Source of the DNA: Bacillota bacterium
GTDB lineage: Bacteria > Bacillota > Clostridia > Christensenellales > Aristaeellaceae
Reading direction: 5' to 3'
Length of the DNA stretch: 54,371 nt
NCBI GenBank assembly: GCA_023411375.1
Contig: JAEYOW010000014.1
Location: 1-54,371 of the forward strand
In this document: positions 26,378 to 35,268 of the stretch, piece after piece
Layout of the letters: each line of letters begins with the position of its first letter
How positions within the stretch are numbered: position 1 is the first letter of the stretch
Program-made: the position numbers and the translations under genes
Notes under the pieces: generated by a model
What the model was told of the DNA's origin: nothing
Seen by the model: only the letters and a program-made list of their open reading frames with translations
Database searches by the model: none

Positions 26378-27388
26378 TTACTCATGAATGTACAGGATGT
26401 TCTTTTCGTTGATATAAAGGTCCACTTCCTCACCAAGCAGCAGGCGGCGGATATCATGGTTTACCAGCTCCACATTCACCGCAAGCCCGTCACATTCCAC
26501 CTGATAGCGCGTCACGCTTCCCAGCATGGAGCTGCGCACTACCTTGCCATGCATTTCCAGACGCCCCTCGCCACCCTCCAGGGTCAGCGCCTCCGGCCGT
26601 ATCGCCACCACCTTGCACCCAATGGGCGCGGGTTTTTTCAGCAGCGTCTCCGACTGCGCGGGTTCGTACACGTTATAATGGCCGATAAAGCGGGCTACAA
26701 ACTCGGTATGGGGATTCTTGTAAATTTCCTCCGGGCTTCCCTCCTGCTCAATAATACCGTCGTGCATAATGCACACCCGGTCGGAAATGGCCATGGCCTC
26801 CTCCTGGTCATGGGTCACAAAAATGGCCGTGATATGCATATCCTGCTGAATTTCCCGAATCTGTGTCCTGAGGTTCTGCCGAATTTGGGCGTCCAGAGCG
26901 GATAGCGGCTCGTCCAGAAGAAGCACCTTGGGCTCCATCGTCAGCGCCCGCGCCAGCGCCACGCGCTGCTGCTGACCGCCGGATAACTGGCTTGGCCGTT
27001 GGTTCTCCTTGCCGGTCAGGCCGACCAGCTTAAGCATTTTTGATACCTTTTTCCTGATTTCATCCTTGGGCTTTTTCTGAATATCAAGGCCAAAGGCCAC
27101 GTTTTGCGCGGCAGTCATATTGGGAAACAGCGCGTAGCTCTGAAACACCATGCCTACCCGGCGTCGGCGCACATCAACGTTCGTCACGTCCTTGCCGTCG
27201 ATCAGGACCGTTCCGCCGTCGATATCGTTCAGCCCGGCGATCGCCCGAAGCAACGTTGATTTTCCGCATCCGGAGGGACCTAAAAGCGTAACAAGCTCCC
27301 CTTCGTTGACGTCCAGGTTGATCCCCTTAAGCACCATGTTATCCCCAAAGCTCTTCACAACATCGCGAATCTCGATATAGGAGCTCAT
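26378..27388 (-). CDS. ABC transporter ATP-binding protein, PotA/FbpC type
   Basis: A 336-residue ATPase with Walker A GPSGCGKST at 37-45, signature LSGGQQQR, Walker B LLLDEPLSALD, and the switch His in FVTHDQEEA. The C-terminal 100 residues form a TOBE/MOP-type regulatory domain (VVAIRPEALTLEGGEG). It powers the importer whose two permeases and binding protein lie directly upstream; its start overlaps the permease stop as ATGA. ATPases of this clade serve polyamine, Fe3+, thiamine, sulfate or 2-aminoethylphosphonate importers, so the substrate stays open. Confidence 0.93.
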   Translation of the reverse strand: MSSYIEIRDVVKSFGDNMVLKGINLDVNEGELVTLLGPSGCGKSTLLRAIAGLNDIDGGTVLIDGKDVTNVDVRRRRVGMVFQSYALFPNMTAAQNVAFGLDIQKKPKDEIRKKVSKMLKLVGLTGKENQRPSQLSGGQQQRVALARALTMEPKVLLLDEPLSALDAQIRQNLRTQIREIQQDMHITAIFVTHDQEEAMAISDRVCIMHDGIIEQEGSPEEIYKNPHTEFVARFIGHYNVYEPAQSETLLKKPAPIGCKVVAIRPEALTLEGGEGRLEMHGKVVRSSMLGSVTRYQVECDGLAVNVELVNHDIRRLLLGEEVDLYINEKNILYIHE

Positions 27389-28188
27389 TGCTTTTCCTCC
27401 TTATGCTTCTTTTCCTTTTTGCCGCCGGACAGCTTCATCAGCGCCGCGCAGATGATGGTCATGATAAACACATAGATTACCACGATGGCGCTGGATAAAT
27501 GGCCTGTCTGCTTCATTACAAGGTACAGGTAAATCTGCACCGTCTCAAAGCTTCCGCCGATCAGCAGGTTGGCGACCACAAACTCGCCAAACAGGGTGGA
27601 AAAGCTCAATAGCGTACTGACCAGAATGCCTGGGGCAATGCCGGGCACGATGATGCGGATAAACGTCGTCCAGGTGGACGCGCCAAGAACCCTTGCCGCC
27701 TCCGTCACGGGCACAATATCCATGGCATGCATGGCATTGTTGATACCCGAGTACACCAGCGGCATCACCAGCACAAAATAGGCGCCCGCAAGCACCAGCA
27801 CCATGGGAATACTCGTGCCGCCGTAGGCCTGCAGGAGCGCCGCGGCGCTGATAACGCCGGGAATAGCATATGGAAGCAGCGTGATGACCTTCATGGCGCT
27901 TTCAAGCTTGGGCGAAAATGCCGCTACAGAAAACACCACCGGAGTCATTACCAACACGGCCAGCGCAACGCCGATCGCGCTGATGAAAACGCTTCTGCCG
28001 ATTGCCATCCAAAATCGGGAGGATGTAAACATTTCCTCATAAAACTTCAGCGTGTAGCTTTCCGGCAAAACCGTGATGTTCCACTTATCCGTAAGAGAAT
28101 AAACCGCCGTAATCAGAAACGGCAAAAAGAGATAAACCATTAAAATAATAATAATGATCTTGGGGCCAAGGCCTGTTTTTCTTTTCAT
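27385..28188 (-). CDS. ABC transporter permease, PotC/FbpB type
   Basis: A 267-residue permease with six helices and the EAA loop TEAARVLGASTWTTFIRIIV. The ATG at 28188 overlaps the stop of the preceding permease as ATGA, and its own stop overlaps the ATPase start in the same way, so the three genes are tightly coupled. It forms the membrane channel together with the other permease. Confidence 0.92.
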   Translation of the reverse strand: MKRKTGLGPKIIIIILMVYLFLPFLITAVYSLTDKWNITVLPESYTLKFYEEMFTSSRFWMAIGRSVFISAIGVALAVLVMTPVVFSVAAFSPKLESAMKVITLLPYAIPGVISAAALLQAYGGTSIPMVLVLAGAYFVLVMPLVYSGINNAMHAMDIVPVTEAARVLGASTWTTFIRIIVPGIAPGILVSTLLSFSTLFGEFVVANLLIGGSFETVQIYLYLVMKQTGHLSSAIVVIYVFIMTIICAALMKLSGGKKEKKHKEEKQ

Positions 28189-29048
28189 GATTTCAGCCCC
28201 CTTCTGGCGGCCACACGGGAGGCCCAATCGTTAAGAAGCATGGCTACTATCAGCACCAGAGCCAAAGTGATGGCCAGCGCGCTTCCCAGCTCGGGCTTGG
28301 TGCGCACGTCGCCGCTCATCAGGGCGCTGATGCGGATGGGCACGATATTATAACTGGAGGATACCAGATAGTAGGCGGTTGCGTACGCGCCCATGGCGTT
28401 TGCGAAAAGCACCGTAAAGGTGGACAGAACGCTTGGCAGAATGGCGGGAATGCCGATTCTCGTCCAGAACTGCGGATTGGACGCGCCCAAAATGGCGGCC
28501 GCCTCCTTCCAATCCTCCCGGATGCCGCGGTAAATAGGATACAGAAGCATAATCCCCAGCGGCACCTGAAAATAGGTGTAGGCGATTACGAGCCCCTGGA
28601 CCGAATAAATGGAGAAGCTCTGGGAGATATCAAGCCCCATCTGCTGCAGGAGTATGACAAACATGCCGGTCGAGCCCAGCATCAGCGTCAGGGCAAAGCC
28701 GAGCGGAAGTCCTGCGAAATTTGAAGTCATATTGACGATGACAAGCAGGTTGCTCTGGGTTTTTTCCGAAACGAAGCGCGTAATCGCATAGGAGCAGAAC
28801 AGCGCGATCACGATGCCATATACGCTGGATTGAAGAGACAGAAGCACGCTGTTTGCGAAGCTCTGTCCATAATACGCACTGGTGAAGATTTTTTCAAAAT
28901 TTTCAAAGGAGAAGCTTCCCGTCTTTTGGGCGGTCAGCGCCGAAGAGATCAGCCTGACCACGGGAATCGCCATGAAAGCCAGCACGAACAGTAAAAAAAT
29001 CCCCATTGTGGATAAGTAAAACCCGTTGAACTTCCGTTTCCTTTTCAA
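28185..29048 (-). CDS. ABC transporter permease, PotB/FbpB type
   Basis: A 287-residue permease with six helices and the EAA loop KEAAAILGASNPQFWTRIGI. The TTG at 29048 was chosen: AAGGGGG lies eight bases upstream and the protein then starts with a short basic stretch before the first helix. An upstream in-frame extension to 29189 crosses a terminator-like palindrome and is not credible as coding. Second component of the importer. Confidence 0.9.
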   Translation of the reverse strand: MKRKRKFNGFYLSTMGIFLLFVLAFMAIPVVRLISSALTAQKTGSFSFENFEKIFTSAYYGQSFANSVLLSLQSSVYGIVIALFCSYAITRFVSEKTQSNLLVIVNMTSNFAGLPLGFALTLMLGSTGMFVILLQQMGLDISQSFSIYSVQGLVIAYTYFQVPLGIMLLYPIYRGIREDWKEAAAILGASNPQFWTRIGIPAILPSVLSTFTVLFANAMGAYATAYYLVSSSYNIVPIRISALMSGDVRTKPELGSALAITLALVLIVAMLLNDWASRVAARRGLKS

Positions 29049-29094
29049 GCGGGAAGCCCCCTTCCGAAAAAGGATTGAGTGATGCCGGAAAAAC

Positions 29095-29118
29095 GGGGAT
29101 GCGCCATGGCGCATCCCC
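29095..29118 (-). terminator. Perfect palindrome between binding-protein and permease genes
   Basis: GGGGATGCGCCA/TGGCGCATCCCC is an unbroken 24-base palindrome. On the minus transcript it is followed by CGTTTTT, so it can partly end transcription after the binding-protein gene and give more binding protein than permease. Confidence 0.65.
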
Positions 29119-29207
29119 CAGAGCGTCGAAAAAACGGTTTTTTGCCATGGCCGGCACAGGATGCCTACCGGATGCCGCCAGTATGGCATGCAAGGCGGTA
29201 AAATAGA

Positions 29208-30317
29208 TTAGTTCATGTGAATCGCGACGTTCTCGGCCCACAGCTCCGGAAGCTCGGCAACGGTGGCGTCAAACGCGGTCCAGTCCTTCACCTGGTAGAC
29301 GTTCTCATACTGGGAGTTGTCCAGAATGGCCGCCTTGGCCTCGTCGGAGAACGCCACGTCCGTGCGGATGGGCTTGGCATGGCCCAGCGCCAGGAACTCC
29401 TGTCCAACGTCGGACAGCATGATTTCCCTGGCCAGCATTGCGGCATAGGGGTTATTAGCGTACTTGTTGATCACGCTGGCATAGCCGGACGCGGCCGCGC
29501 CGTCGGTTGGGATGGTGATGGCAAATCGGCCGTTGTTTTCACCCTGGGATTCATAGATTGTCTCGGCATAGCCCAGAGCGTTGAAGTCCCAAACGACAGC
29601 CACGCCGACCTCGCCCTTTTCGATGTTCTCTACATAGGGGTTGGAGGTAATCAGGCGGCCCTGTTTGGCAAGCTCCGCGAAGAAGGGCATAGCGGGCTCC
29701 AGGTTGGTTTCGTCCCCACCCAGGGATACCGCGCATGCCAGAACGCCGACATACGCCTGCGCGGCCTTCTCGATATCGCCGATCCAGACCTTATACTCGC
29801 CCTCAAGCAGCTCCTGCCAGGTGGTGGGAGCCTTTTCAACGTTGTCAAGGTCCGTCATAAAAGCGGTGGTGCATGTATACGCCATAATCCACTTGCCGTT
29901 TTCTTCCTTGGCATAGTCGGGGATCGAATCCCAGGTGGAGGGCTTGAAGGGCAGGAGCAGGTCCTTTTCCATCGCCACGCCCGTCATGCTGATGCCGATA
30001 TCGCCGATATCCGCGTCGGCCTTGCCCTGAAGCTCAAAGCGGGCCAACTCCTCGGCGGAGGACATGTCCGTATCGGAATGCTTGATGCCGTAGGTTTCGG
30101 TCATGTGGTTCCACAGGGATACCCAGTTTGCCCATTCATCGGGCATACCAACGGAGAAGAGCTGCCCTTCCTTTTGGGCGGCGGCGACCAGCTCCTCCAC
30201 CGTCATGGAGGCGGCAGCCTCGGCCGCGGCAGCGGCGGCGGCTTCATCCGCCATCGCGGCGGATACGCAGGACAAAACCATAGCCAGACACAGGAGCAGG
30301 GACAGGAACTTCTTCAT
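29208..30317 (-). CDS. ABC transporter substrate-binding protein, FbpA/PotD-like
   Basis: A 369-residue secreted protein with a signal peptide of about 23 residues (MKKFLSLLLCLAMVLSCVSA), then an Ala-rich stretch and a binding domain (TVEELVAAAQKEGQLFSVGM, typical of Fe3+/thiamine/phosphonate binding proteins). A Cys at position 17 is within the signal region but the surrounding LSCVSA is a weak lipobox. AAGGAGG precedes the ATG. First gene of the importer; divergent from the eut operon, 492 bases apart. The ligand is unknown; given the neighbours, ethanolamine precursors are one possibility. Confidence 0.9.
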   Translation of the reverse strand: MKKFLSLLLCLAMVLSCVSAAMADEAAAAAAAEAAASMTVEELVAAAQKEGQLFSVGMPDEWANWVSLWNHMTETYGIKHSDTDMSSAEELARFELQGKADADIGDIGISMTGVAMEKDLLLPFKPSTWDSIPDYAKEENGKWIMAYTCTTAFMTDLDNVEKAPTTWQELLEGEYKVWIGDIEKAAQAYVGVLACAVSLGGDETNLEPAMPFFAELAKQGRLITSNPYVENIEKGEVGVAVVWDFNALGYAETIYESQGENNGRFAITIPTDGAAASGYASVINKYANNPYAAMLAREIMLSDVGQEFLALGHAKPIRTDVAFSDEAKAAILDNSQYENVYQVKDWTAFDATVAELPELWAENVAIHMN

Positions 30318-30516
30318 ACAGATACCCTCCTTGTTTAATGGTAAACTCGCCCCAATAGTTGTTCTATCCGGGCGCCTTTGGGAAACAATTTCTGCGGGAG
30401 TTCTATTGAAATGCCATATATCAAAATCATCAATACCGGTAAACAATATGCGTCTTGCTTGCTTTTGAAACGTATGGAATGCAGTGCTTTGTGTCGTTCA
30501 TTGTTATGTGATTTAT

Positions 30517-30546
30517 ATTATGGCATGCTCCCATGGACTTTGTCAA
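30517..30546 (-). promoter_or_regulatory. Putative promoter of the importer operon
   Basis: On the minus strand TTGACA (30546-30541), an 18-base spacer and CATAAT (30522-30517). The leader to the binding-protein ATG is about 190 bases. Confidence 0.6.
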
Positions 30547-30731
30547 GCCCAATATTCGGCCTGACCGTACGTTCAGATGGTATCACGGGAATGTAAACGC
30601 CACGTCAGCCCGATATGAAGAGCACGTAAAAAATAGAACCAGGCATTGCTTGCGCTTGTCAACAGAATGTGAAATAATGCCTGCTTTTTCCCTGCCAATC
30701 GCCAAAATATCCTGCGGCGTCTATGCGCATA

Positions 30732-30760
30732 TTGACAAAGATGCCCATAGACGATACAAT
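30732..30760 (+). promoter_or_regulatory. Sigma-A promoter of the eut operon
   Basis: Consensus TTGACA (30732-30737), exactly 17 bases, then TACAAT (30755-30760). Transcription would start near 30767, only about 43 bases before the eutA GTG. Confidence 0.7.
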
Positions 30761-30809
30761 CAAAATAAACATTTTACCTTAACAACTCCGGGAAACGGGG
30801 GTATGCGGT

Positions 30810-32213
30810 GTGCGGGAGGAGCGTCTGCTCAGCGTGGGCATCGACATCGGAACCTCCACAACACAATGTGCTTTCAGCGCTCTGACGCTTCAAAATATGG
30901 CGTCCTCCTTTTCCATTCCACGCATTCAGATAACGGAAAAGACGGTGCTTTACCGTGCTCCCCTCCGCCTGACGCCGCTAAGCTCCCCGGACACCATTGA
31001 TACGGAAGCCCTCAAGGCCATTGTTCTCAAAGAATATCAGGCGGCGGGCATCTCGCCCGGCGATATCCGCCTGGGCGCGGTGATCATTACCGGCGAAACG
31101 GCGCGCAAGCAGAACGCCCGCAATGTGGCCCAGGCGCTGTCAAAGCTGGCGGGAGAGTTTGTGGTGGCTACCGCGGGTCCCGCGCTGGAAAGCATCCTGG
31201 CGGGGCGCGGCTCCGGCGCGGCGGAGCTTTCCCGATCCTCCGGGAAGGCCGTGCTGAATCTGGATATCGGCGGCGGCACCACCAATATGGCCCTGTTTGT
31301 TCACGGCGAACCGGCGGCAAACGGCTGCCTGGATATCGGCGGCAGGTTGATCCGGTTTGAACCGGACGCGGAAACGGTGCTCGCCTTCGCACCCGCCATG
31401 GAAAAGCTCGCGCGTGATGTGGGCGTTTCTCTCGCGCATGGGCGGCGGCTCGTCCCTTCAGATCAGGACAAGCTGGCCCGGCGCATGGCGGGGGTGCTGG
31501 AGGAGGCGGCCGGCCTCCGTCCGCGAACCGCTTTGCACGACGCGCTGACGGTGGATCACAGCCTTCCTGCGGAATGCACGGCGGATTTATATACTTTTTC
31601 CGGCGGAGTCGCGGACTGCGTCTACGGCGGCGGCAACCCGGAGGTTCCGTTTTACGATTTGGGCGAGGCGTTAGGGCGGGCCGTCGCAGCCTCTCTATTT
31701 TTCGGTGAAAACCGCGTGCTCCGTCCGGCGGAAACGCAGCACGCCACCGTCATCGGCGCGGGTGCGTACAGCATGGCCGTATCCGGGAGCACCATCTTCC
31801 ATCAGGGGATGACCTTTCCCCTGCCCTCTTTGCCGGCTGGAAAGGTGCTTTTCACGGACGCCGGACAGCTTGAGGGCCTGGAGGAGCGCATCGCCGCGCA
31901 ATATGACATGCTTGACGGGGAGTGCGCCCTTTGCATGGACGGGCTTGCCGCGCCTTCCTATCAGGTGCTGGAGGCGGCGGCCGTCCGGATTGCCCGGGCC
32001 ATGGCCTCCCGTTCCCCCAAGGTGCTGATTCTTCGCCATGATATGGCCAAGGCCCTGGGCCAAGCGCTATCCCGGATATGGGGTAAGGATACGCCTTTCC
32101 TGTGCATCGACGGAATTTCGCTTTCCTATGGCGATATGGTGGATATCGGCGCGCCCCTGTCCGGCGGCCGGATCGTCCCGGTGATCGTTAAAACTCTTGC
32201 GTTTTCACATTAG
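30810..32213 (+). CDS. eutA: EutA, ethanolamine ammonia-lyase reactivating factor
   Basis: A 467-residue ASKHA-fold protein: phosphate loop IDIGTSTTQ at 11-19 and the second loop D152-IGGGTTN, as in EutA. EutA uses ATP to release damaged cobalamin from ethanolamine ammonia-lyase so that fresh adenosylcobalamin can bind. The start is GTG. It is the first gene of the operon and is followed after nine bases by the TTG of eutB, the gene for the enzyme it repairs. Length and domain order are normal. Confidence 0.95.
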   Translation: MREERLLSVGIDIGTSTTQCAFSALTLQNMASSFSIPRIQITEKTVLYRAPLRLTPLSSPDTIDTEALKAIVLKEYQAAGISPGDIRLGAVIITGETARKQNARNVAQALSKLAGEFVVATAGPALESILAGRGSGAAELSRSSGKAVLNLDIGGGTTNMALFVHGEPAANGCLDIGGRLIRFEPDAETVLAFAPAMEKLARDVGVSLAHGRRLVPSDQDKLARRMAGVLEEAAGLRPRTALHDALTVDHSLPAECTADLYTFSGGVADCVYGGGNPEVPFYDLGEALGRAVAASLFFGENRVLRPAETQHATVIGAGAYSMAVSGSTIFHQGMTFPLPSLPAGKVLFTDAGQLEGLEERIAAQYDMLDGECALCMDGLAAPSYQVLEAAAVRIARAMASRSPKVLILRHDMAKALGQALSRIWGKDTPFLCIDGISLSYGDMVDIGAPLSGGRIVPVIVKTLAFSH

Positions 32214-32230
32214 ACAAGGAGGTGACGGCC

Positions 32231-33589
32231 TTGCGGCTGTCCGTGCGGTTAGCCGGCCATACCCATACTTTTTCCAGTGTTCGGGAGGTAATGGGCAAGG
32301 CCAACGAAGAAAAATCAGGCGACCGGCTTTGCGGCGTGGCGGCGCAAACCCCTCAGGAGCGGGTGGCCGCCCGGGTGGTATTGAGCCAACTGACTGTGCG
32401 GGACCTTTGCGAGCATCCCGCCGTTCCCTATGAGGAGGACGAGGTGACTCGCCTGATTCTGGACGACCTGAACACCCGGATTTATCAGGAGTATCAGGAC
32501 GTAACCATAGGCGAGCTGCGCGAAAAGCTTCTGGCCGCTTCGCCCCAGGAGCTGTGCCGCATGCGGCGGGGGCTTTCCAGCGAGGTGATCGCCGGGGTAT
32601 GCAAGCTGATGTCCAATCTTGATCTCATCTATGCCGCGCGAAAAATGCCCGTGACCGCAACCTGCGTCACCACCATCGGTGAAAAAGACACCCTCTCCGT
32701 CCGGCTGCAGCCAAATCATCCCACCGACGATGTGGAGGGCATCACCGCCTCCGTATTGGAGGGCCTTTCCTACGGCGCGGGTGACGCGGTCATCGGCCTT
32801 AACCCGGTAGACGCCTCCACCGCCAGCGTGCGGGCGATTTTGTCGCGCTTTGAGGAGTTGAAGGAGAAGTACGGCATTCCCACTCAAATCTGCGTGCTCG
32901 CCCATGTGACCACACAGATGGAAGCCGTCAAAAAGGGCGCGCCATGCGACCTCATTTTTCAGAGCATCGCCGGTTCCGAAAAAGGAAACGCCGCCTTTGG
33001 CATCAGCGCCGGGCTCATTGGGGAGGCGCGGGAGCTGATGGCCCGGGAGGGAACCTCTCACGGGCCCAATCAGCTGTATTTTGAGACAGGACAAGGCAGC
33101 GAGCTTTCCTCCGACGCGCACAACGGCTGGGACCAGCTGACCATGGAAGCACGCTGTTACGGCTTTGCGCGGCACTACGCGCCCTTTCTGGTTAACACGG
33201 TGGTGGGCTTCATCGGCCCTGAATACCTGTATGACAACCGCCAGTTCATCCGCGCGGGGCTTGAGGACCACTTTATGGGTAAGCTTCACGGCCTGCCAAT
33301 GGGCTGCGACTGCTGCTATACCAACCATATGCGGGCCGACCAGGGCGATAACGAAAACCTCGCCGTTTTGCTGGCGGCCGCCGGATGCAATTATTTCATG
33401 GGCGTGCCCCATGGAGACGACGTAATGCTAAACTATCAGTCCACCGGATACCATGATATCGCCGCCATCCGTGAAACGATGGGCCTATCCCCTACCGCCC
33501 CGTTCCGGGCCTGGCTGGAGAAATGGGGCATCTGGCAGGACGGACGCCTGGGCCCAAGCGCGGGAGACGCATCCGTCTTTTTATCATAA
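32231..33589 (+). CDS. eutB: EutB, ethanolamine ammonia-lyase large subunit
   Basis: A 452-residue protein that aligns by eye with known EutB over its whole length. Recognisable segments are SGDRLCGVAAQTPQERVAAR, YEEDEVTRLI, LSYGAGDAVIGLNPV, VLAHVTTQMEA, YFETGQGSE (active-site Glu) and FIGPEYLYDNRQFIRAGLED. With EutC and adenosylcobalamin it splits ethanolamine into acetaldehyde and ammonia. The TTG at 32231 lies eight bases after AAGGAGG and gives the typical N-terminus; the GTG at 32222 overlaps the ribosome site. Confidence 0.97.
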   Translation: MRLSVRLAGHTHTFSSVREVMGKANEEKSGDRLCGVAAQTPQERVAARVVLSQLTVRDLCEHPAVPYEEDEVTRLILDDLNTRIYQEYQDVTIGELREKLLAASPQELCRMRRGLSSEVIAGVCKLMSNLDLIYAARKMPVTATCVTTIGEKDTLSVRLQPNHPTDDVEGITASVLEGLSYGAGDAVIGLNPVDASTASVRAILSRFEELKEKYGIPTQICVLAHVTTQMEAVKKGAPCDLIFQSIAGSEKGNAAFGISAGLIGEARELMAREGTSHGPNQLYFETGQGSELSSDAHNGWDQLTMEARCYGFARHYAPFLVNTVVGFIGPEYLYDNRQFIRAGLEDHFMGKLHGLPMGCDCCYTNHMRADQGDNENLAVLLAAAGCNYFMGVPHGDDVMLNYQSTGYHDIAAIRETMGLSPTAPFRAWLEKWGIWQDGRLGPSAGDASVFLS

Positions 33590-33614
33590 GACGGCGCGAA
33601 AGGAGTAGTGGCAC

Positions 33615-34493
33615 TTGACAGAGCACGAAATCCGGGCCATTGTGGAGCAGGTGCTCCGCGGCATGCCCTCAAAGGTCTCGCCAGCCAAAGACGCGTCCGA
33701 AGCCGCCGCGCCCGGGCATAGCGCCGAAAGCGAGAGCCTGCCCGACATCATGCAGACGGACCTGCGGCATCAGTATCTTGTAAGCGCGCCCCATGATCAG
33801 GCCGCCTTTTTATCCATGAAGGAGCGCACCCCCGCCCGCATCGGCGTGGGGCGCGCGGGAGCGCGGTACCGGACGGAAACCCTGCTGCGCTTCCAGGCGG
33901 ATCACGCGGCTGCCCAGGACGCGGTGTTTTCCGACGTGCCTGAGGATTTTTTAAGGGAGCTAAAGCTTCCCGTCTATCAAACCGCTTGCGGGAGTCGCGA
34001 GGAATTTCTAACCCGGCCGGATAAGGGCCGGACCTTTCCGGCGGAAACGCTGAAAGCTATCCGCGACTCGATTCCCGAGGACGCCAAGGTGGTGCTCTAC
34101 GCGGCGGACGGTCTTTCTTCCAGCGCGGTTACCGCCAACGCGTCCGATATTCTGCCCGTTATTCAGAAGGGCTTGGAGGGCGCGGGGATCAAAACCAACG
34201 CCCCCTTCTTTGTAAAATTTGGGCGTGTAGCCACCATGGACCAGATTGGAGACGGTCTGCCCGTCGATGTGGTGTGCGTGCTGCTTGGCGAACGGCCCGG
34301 TCTGGTCACGGCGGAAAGCATGAGCGCCTACATCGCCTATCGGCCCACCGTAGGCATGGCGGAAAGCCGCCGCACCGTGCTTGCCAACATTCACAGAGGC
34401 GGCACCCCCGCCGTGGAGGCCGGCGCGCATATCGTTGATTTAATTCAAATGATGCTGGAACGAAGGCTAAGCGGCATCGAGCTGCCTGTATAA
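33615..34493 (+). CDS. eutC: EutC, ethanolamine ammonia-lyase small subunit
   Basis: A 292-residue small subunit with the conserved RIGVGRAGARYRTETLLRFQ and DHAAAQDAV segments, and the C-terminal GERPGLVTAESMSAYIAYRP with the cobalamin-contacting region. Residues 15-50 form a variable acidic/Ala-rich tail that in other EutC proteins targets the enzyme into the microcompartment. The start is TTG with AAAGGAG nine bases upstream. Follows eutB by 25 bases. Confidence 0.95.
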   Translation: MTEHEIRAIVEQVLRGMPSKVSPAKDASEAAAPGHSAESESLPDIMQTDLRHQYLVSAPHDQAAFLSMKERTPARIGVGRAGARYRTETLLRFQADHAAAQDAVFSDVPEDFLRELKLPVYQTACGSREEFLTRPDKGRTFPAETLKAIRDSIPEDAKVVLYAADGLSSSAVTANASDILPVIQKGLEGAGIKTNAPFFVKFGRVATMDQIGDGLPVDVVCVLLGERPGLVTAESMSAYIAYRPTVGMAESRRTVLANIHRGGTPAVEAGAHIVDLIQMMLERRLSGIELPV

Positions 34494-34578
34494 CCGTGGC
34501 GGCGGGAACCGAGGCGCTGCCCGGCATGCGCCTGGGCACAAAATGATCGCGGGCGAACGCACTGAAAGGAATGGGAAC

Positions 34579-35235
34579 ATGCTGGGCGATCCGATGAGAG
34601 CAAAGGTGCTGTCCATGCGCCTGATTCCCCGCGCGGATGAGGGACTGAAAGCGCGGATGAAGCTGGACGGCAGGTTTCAGGCGCTGGGTCTGATCACCTG
34701 CGATAGCGACGACGTGGGCTATACCGCGCTGGACGAGGCCACCAAGAAGGCCGAGGTAACGGTATGCTACGCGCAGTCCATGTACGCGGGGGCGGCAAAC
34801 GCCAACACCGCTCTGGCGGGCGAATTTCTGGGAATTTTGGGAGGCTCTACCCCCTCGGAGGTGGAAAGCGGCCTACAGGCCGCCCGGGACATGATCGAAA
34901 AAGGGGCGTGCTTTTATTCCGCGAATGATCAGGACTCGGTGATCTATTACGCCCACTGCATCTCACGCACGGGCGCGTACCTCTCCGAAAGCTGCGGCGT
35001 CCCGGAGGGTTCGCCTCTGGCCTACCTCATCGCCCCGCCGCTGGAAAGCATCTACGCGCTTGATAAGGCGCTCAAGGCGGCTCAGGTGCGGATTGCCGCT
35101 TTTTATGGGCCTCCTTCCCCCACCAACTTTGGAGGCGGCCTGCTGACGGGCAGCCAGGCGGATTGTCAGGCGGCCTGCGACGCCTTTCGAAGGGCTGTGG
35201 TGGAGGTTGCGTCAAGCCCCGTCCAGTTTGGCTGA
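34579..35235 (+). CDS. eutL: EutL, trimeric microcompartment shell protein
   Basis: A 218-residue tandem-BMC shell protein, standard EutL length. Recognisable features are RVLSMRLIPRAD-like N-terminus, DDVGYTALDEATKKA, YAQSMYAGAANAN, and SEVESGLQAARDMIE. EutL forms trimers with a gated central pore in the ethanolamine microcompartment shell. The ATG at 34579 has GAAAGGAA upstream and matches the family start; an earlier ATG at 34543 adds 12 non-conserved residues. Confidence 0.95.
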   Translation: MLGDPMRAKVLSMRLIPRADEGLKARMKLDGRFQALGLITCDSDDVGYTALDEATKKAEVTVCYAQSMYAGAANANTALAGEFLGILGGSTPSEVESGLQAARDMIEKGACFYSANDQDSVIYYAHCISRTGAYLSESCGVPEGSPLAYLIAPPLESIYALDKALKAAQVRIAAFYGPPSPTNFGGGLLTGSQADCQAACDAFRRAVVEVASSPVQFG

Positions 35236-35268
35236 ATGGTTCTAGGATGAAAGGAATGGGATATTGAT

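Larger units (their letters stand above)
30318..30809. other. 492-base divergent intergenic region between the importer and eut operons
   Basis: It contains the importer promoter (30517-30546, minus), the eut promoter (30732-30760, plus) and about 185 bases between the two -35 boxes. No cobalamin riboswitch core and no tandem antitermination hairpins of the EutV type were recognised. Confidence 0.6.

Noticed and set aside
29217..30338. Frame of 373 codons opposite the binding-protein gene
   Set aside because: Antisense shadow of a GC-rich gene; no ribosome site or known domains.
30318..30446. In-frame N-terminal extension of the importer binding protein
   Set aside because: It would place 43 residues before a clear signal peptide; the internal ATG has the ribosome site.
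30318..30809. Search for a cobalamin riboswitch before eut
   Set aside because: No core motifs recognised; leader after the best promoter is too short.
32315..33412. Frame of 365 codons opposite eutB
   Set aside because: Antisense shadow; eutB is beyond doubt.
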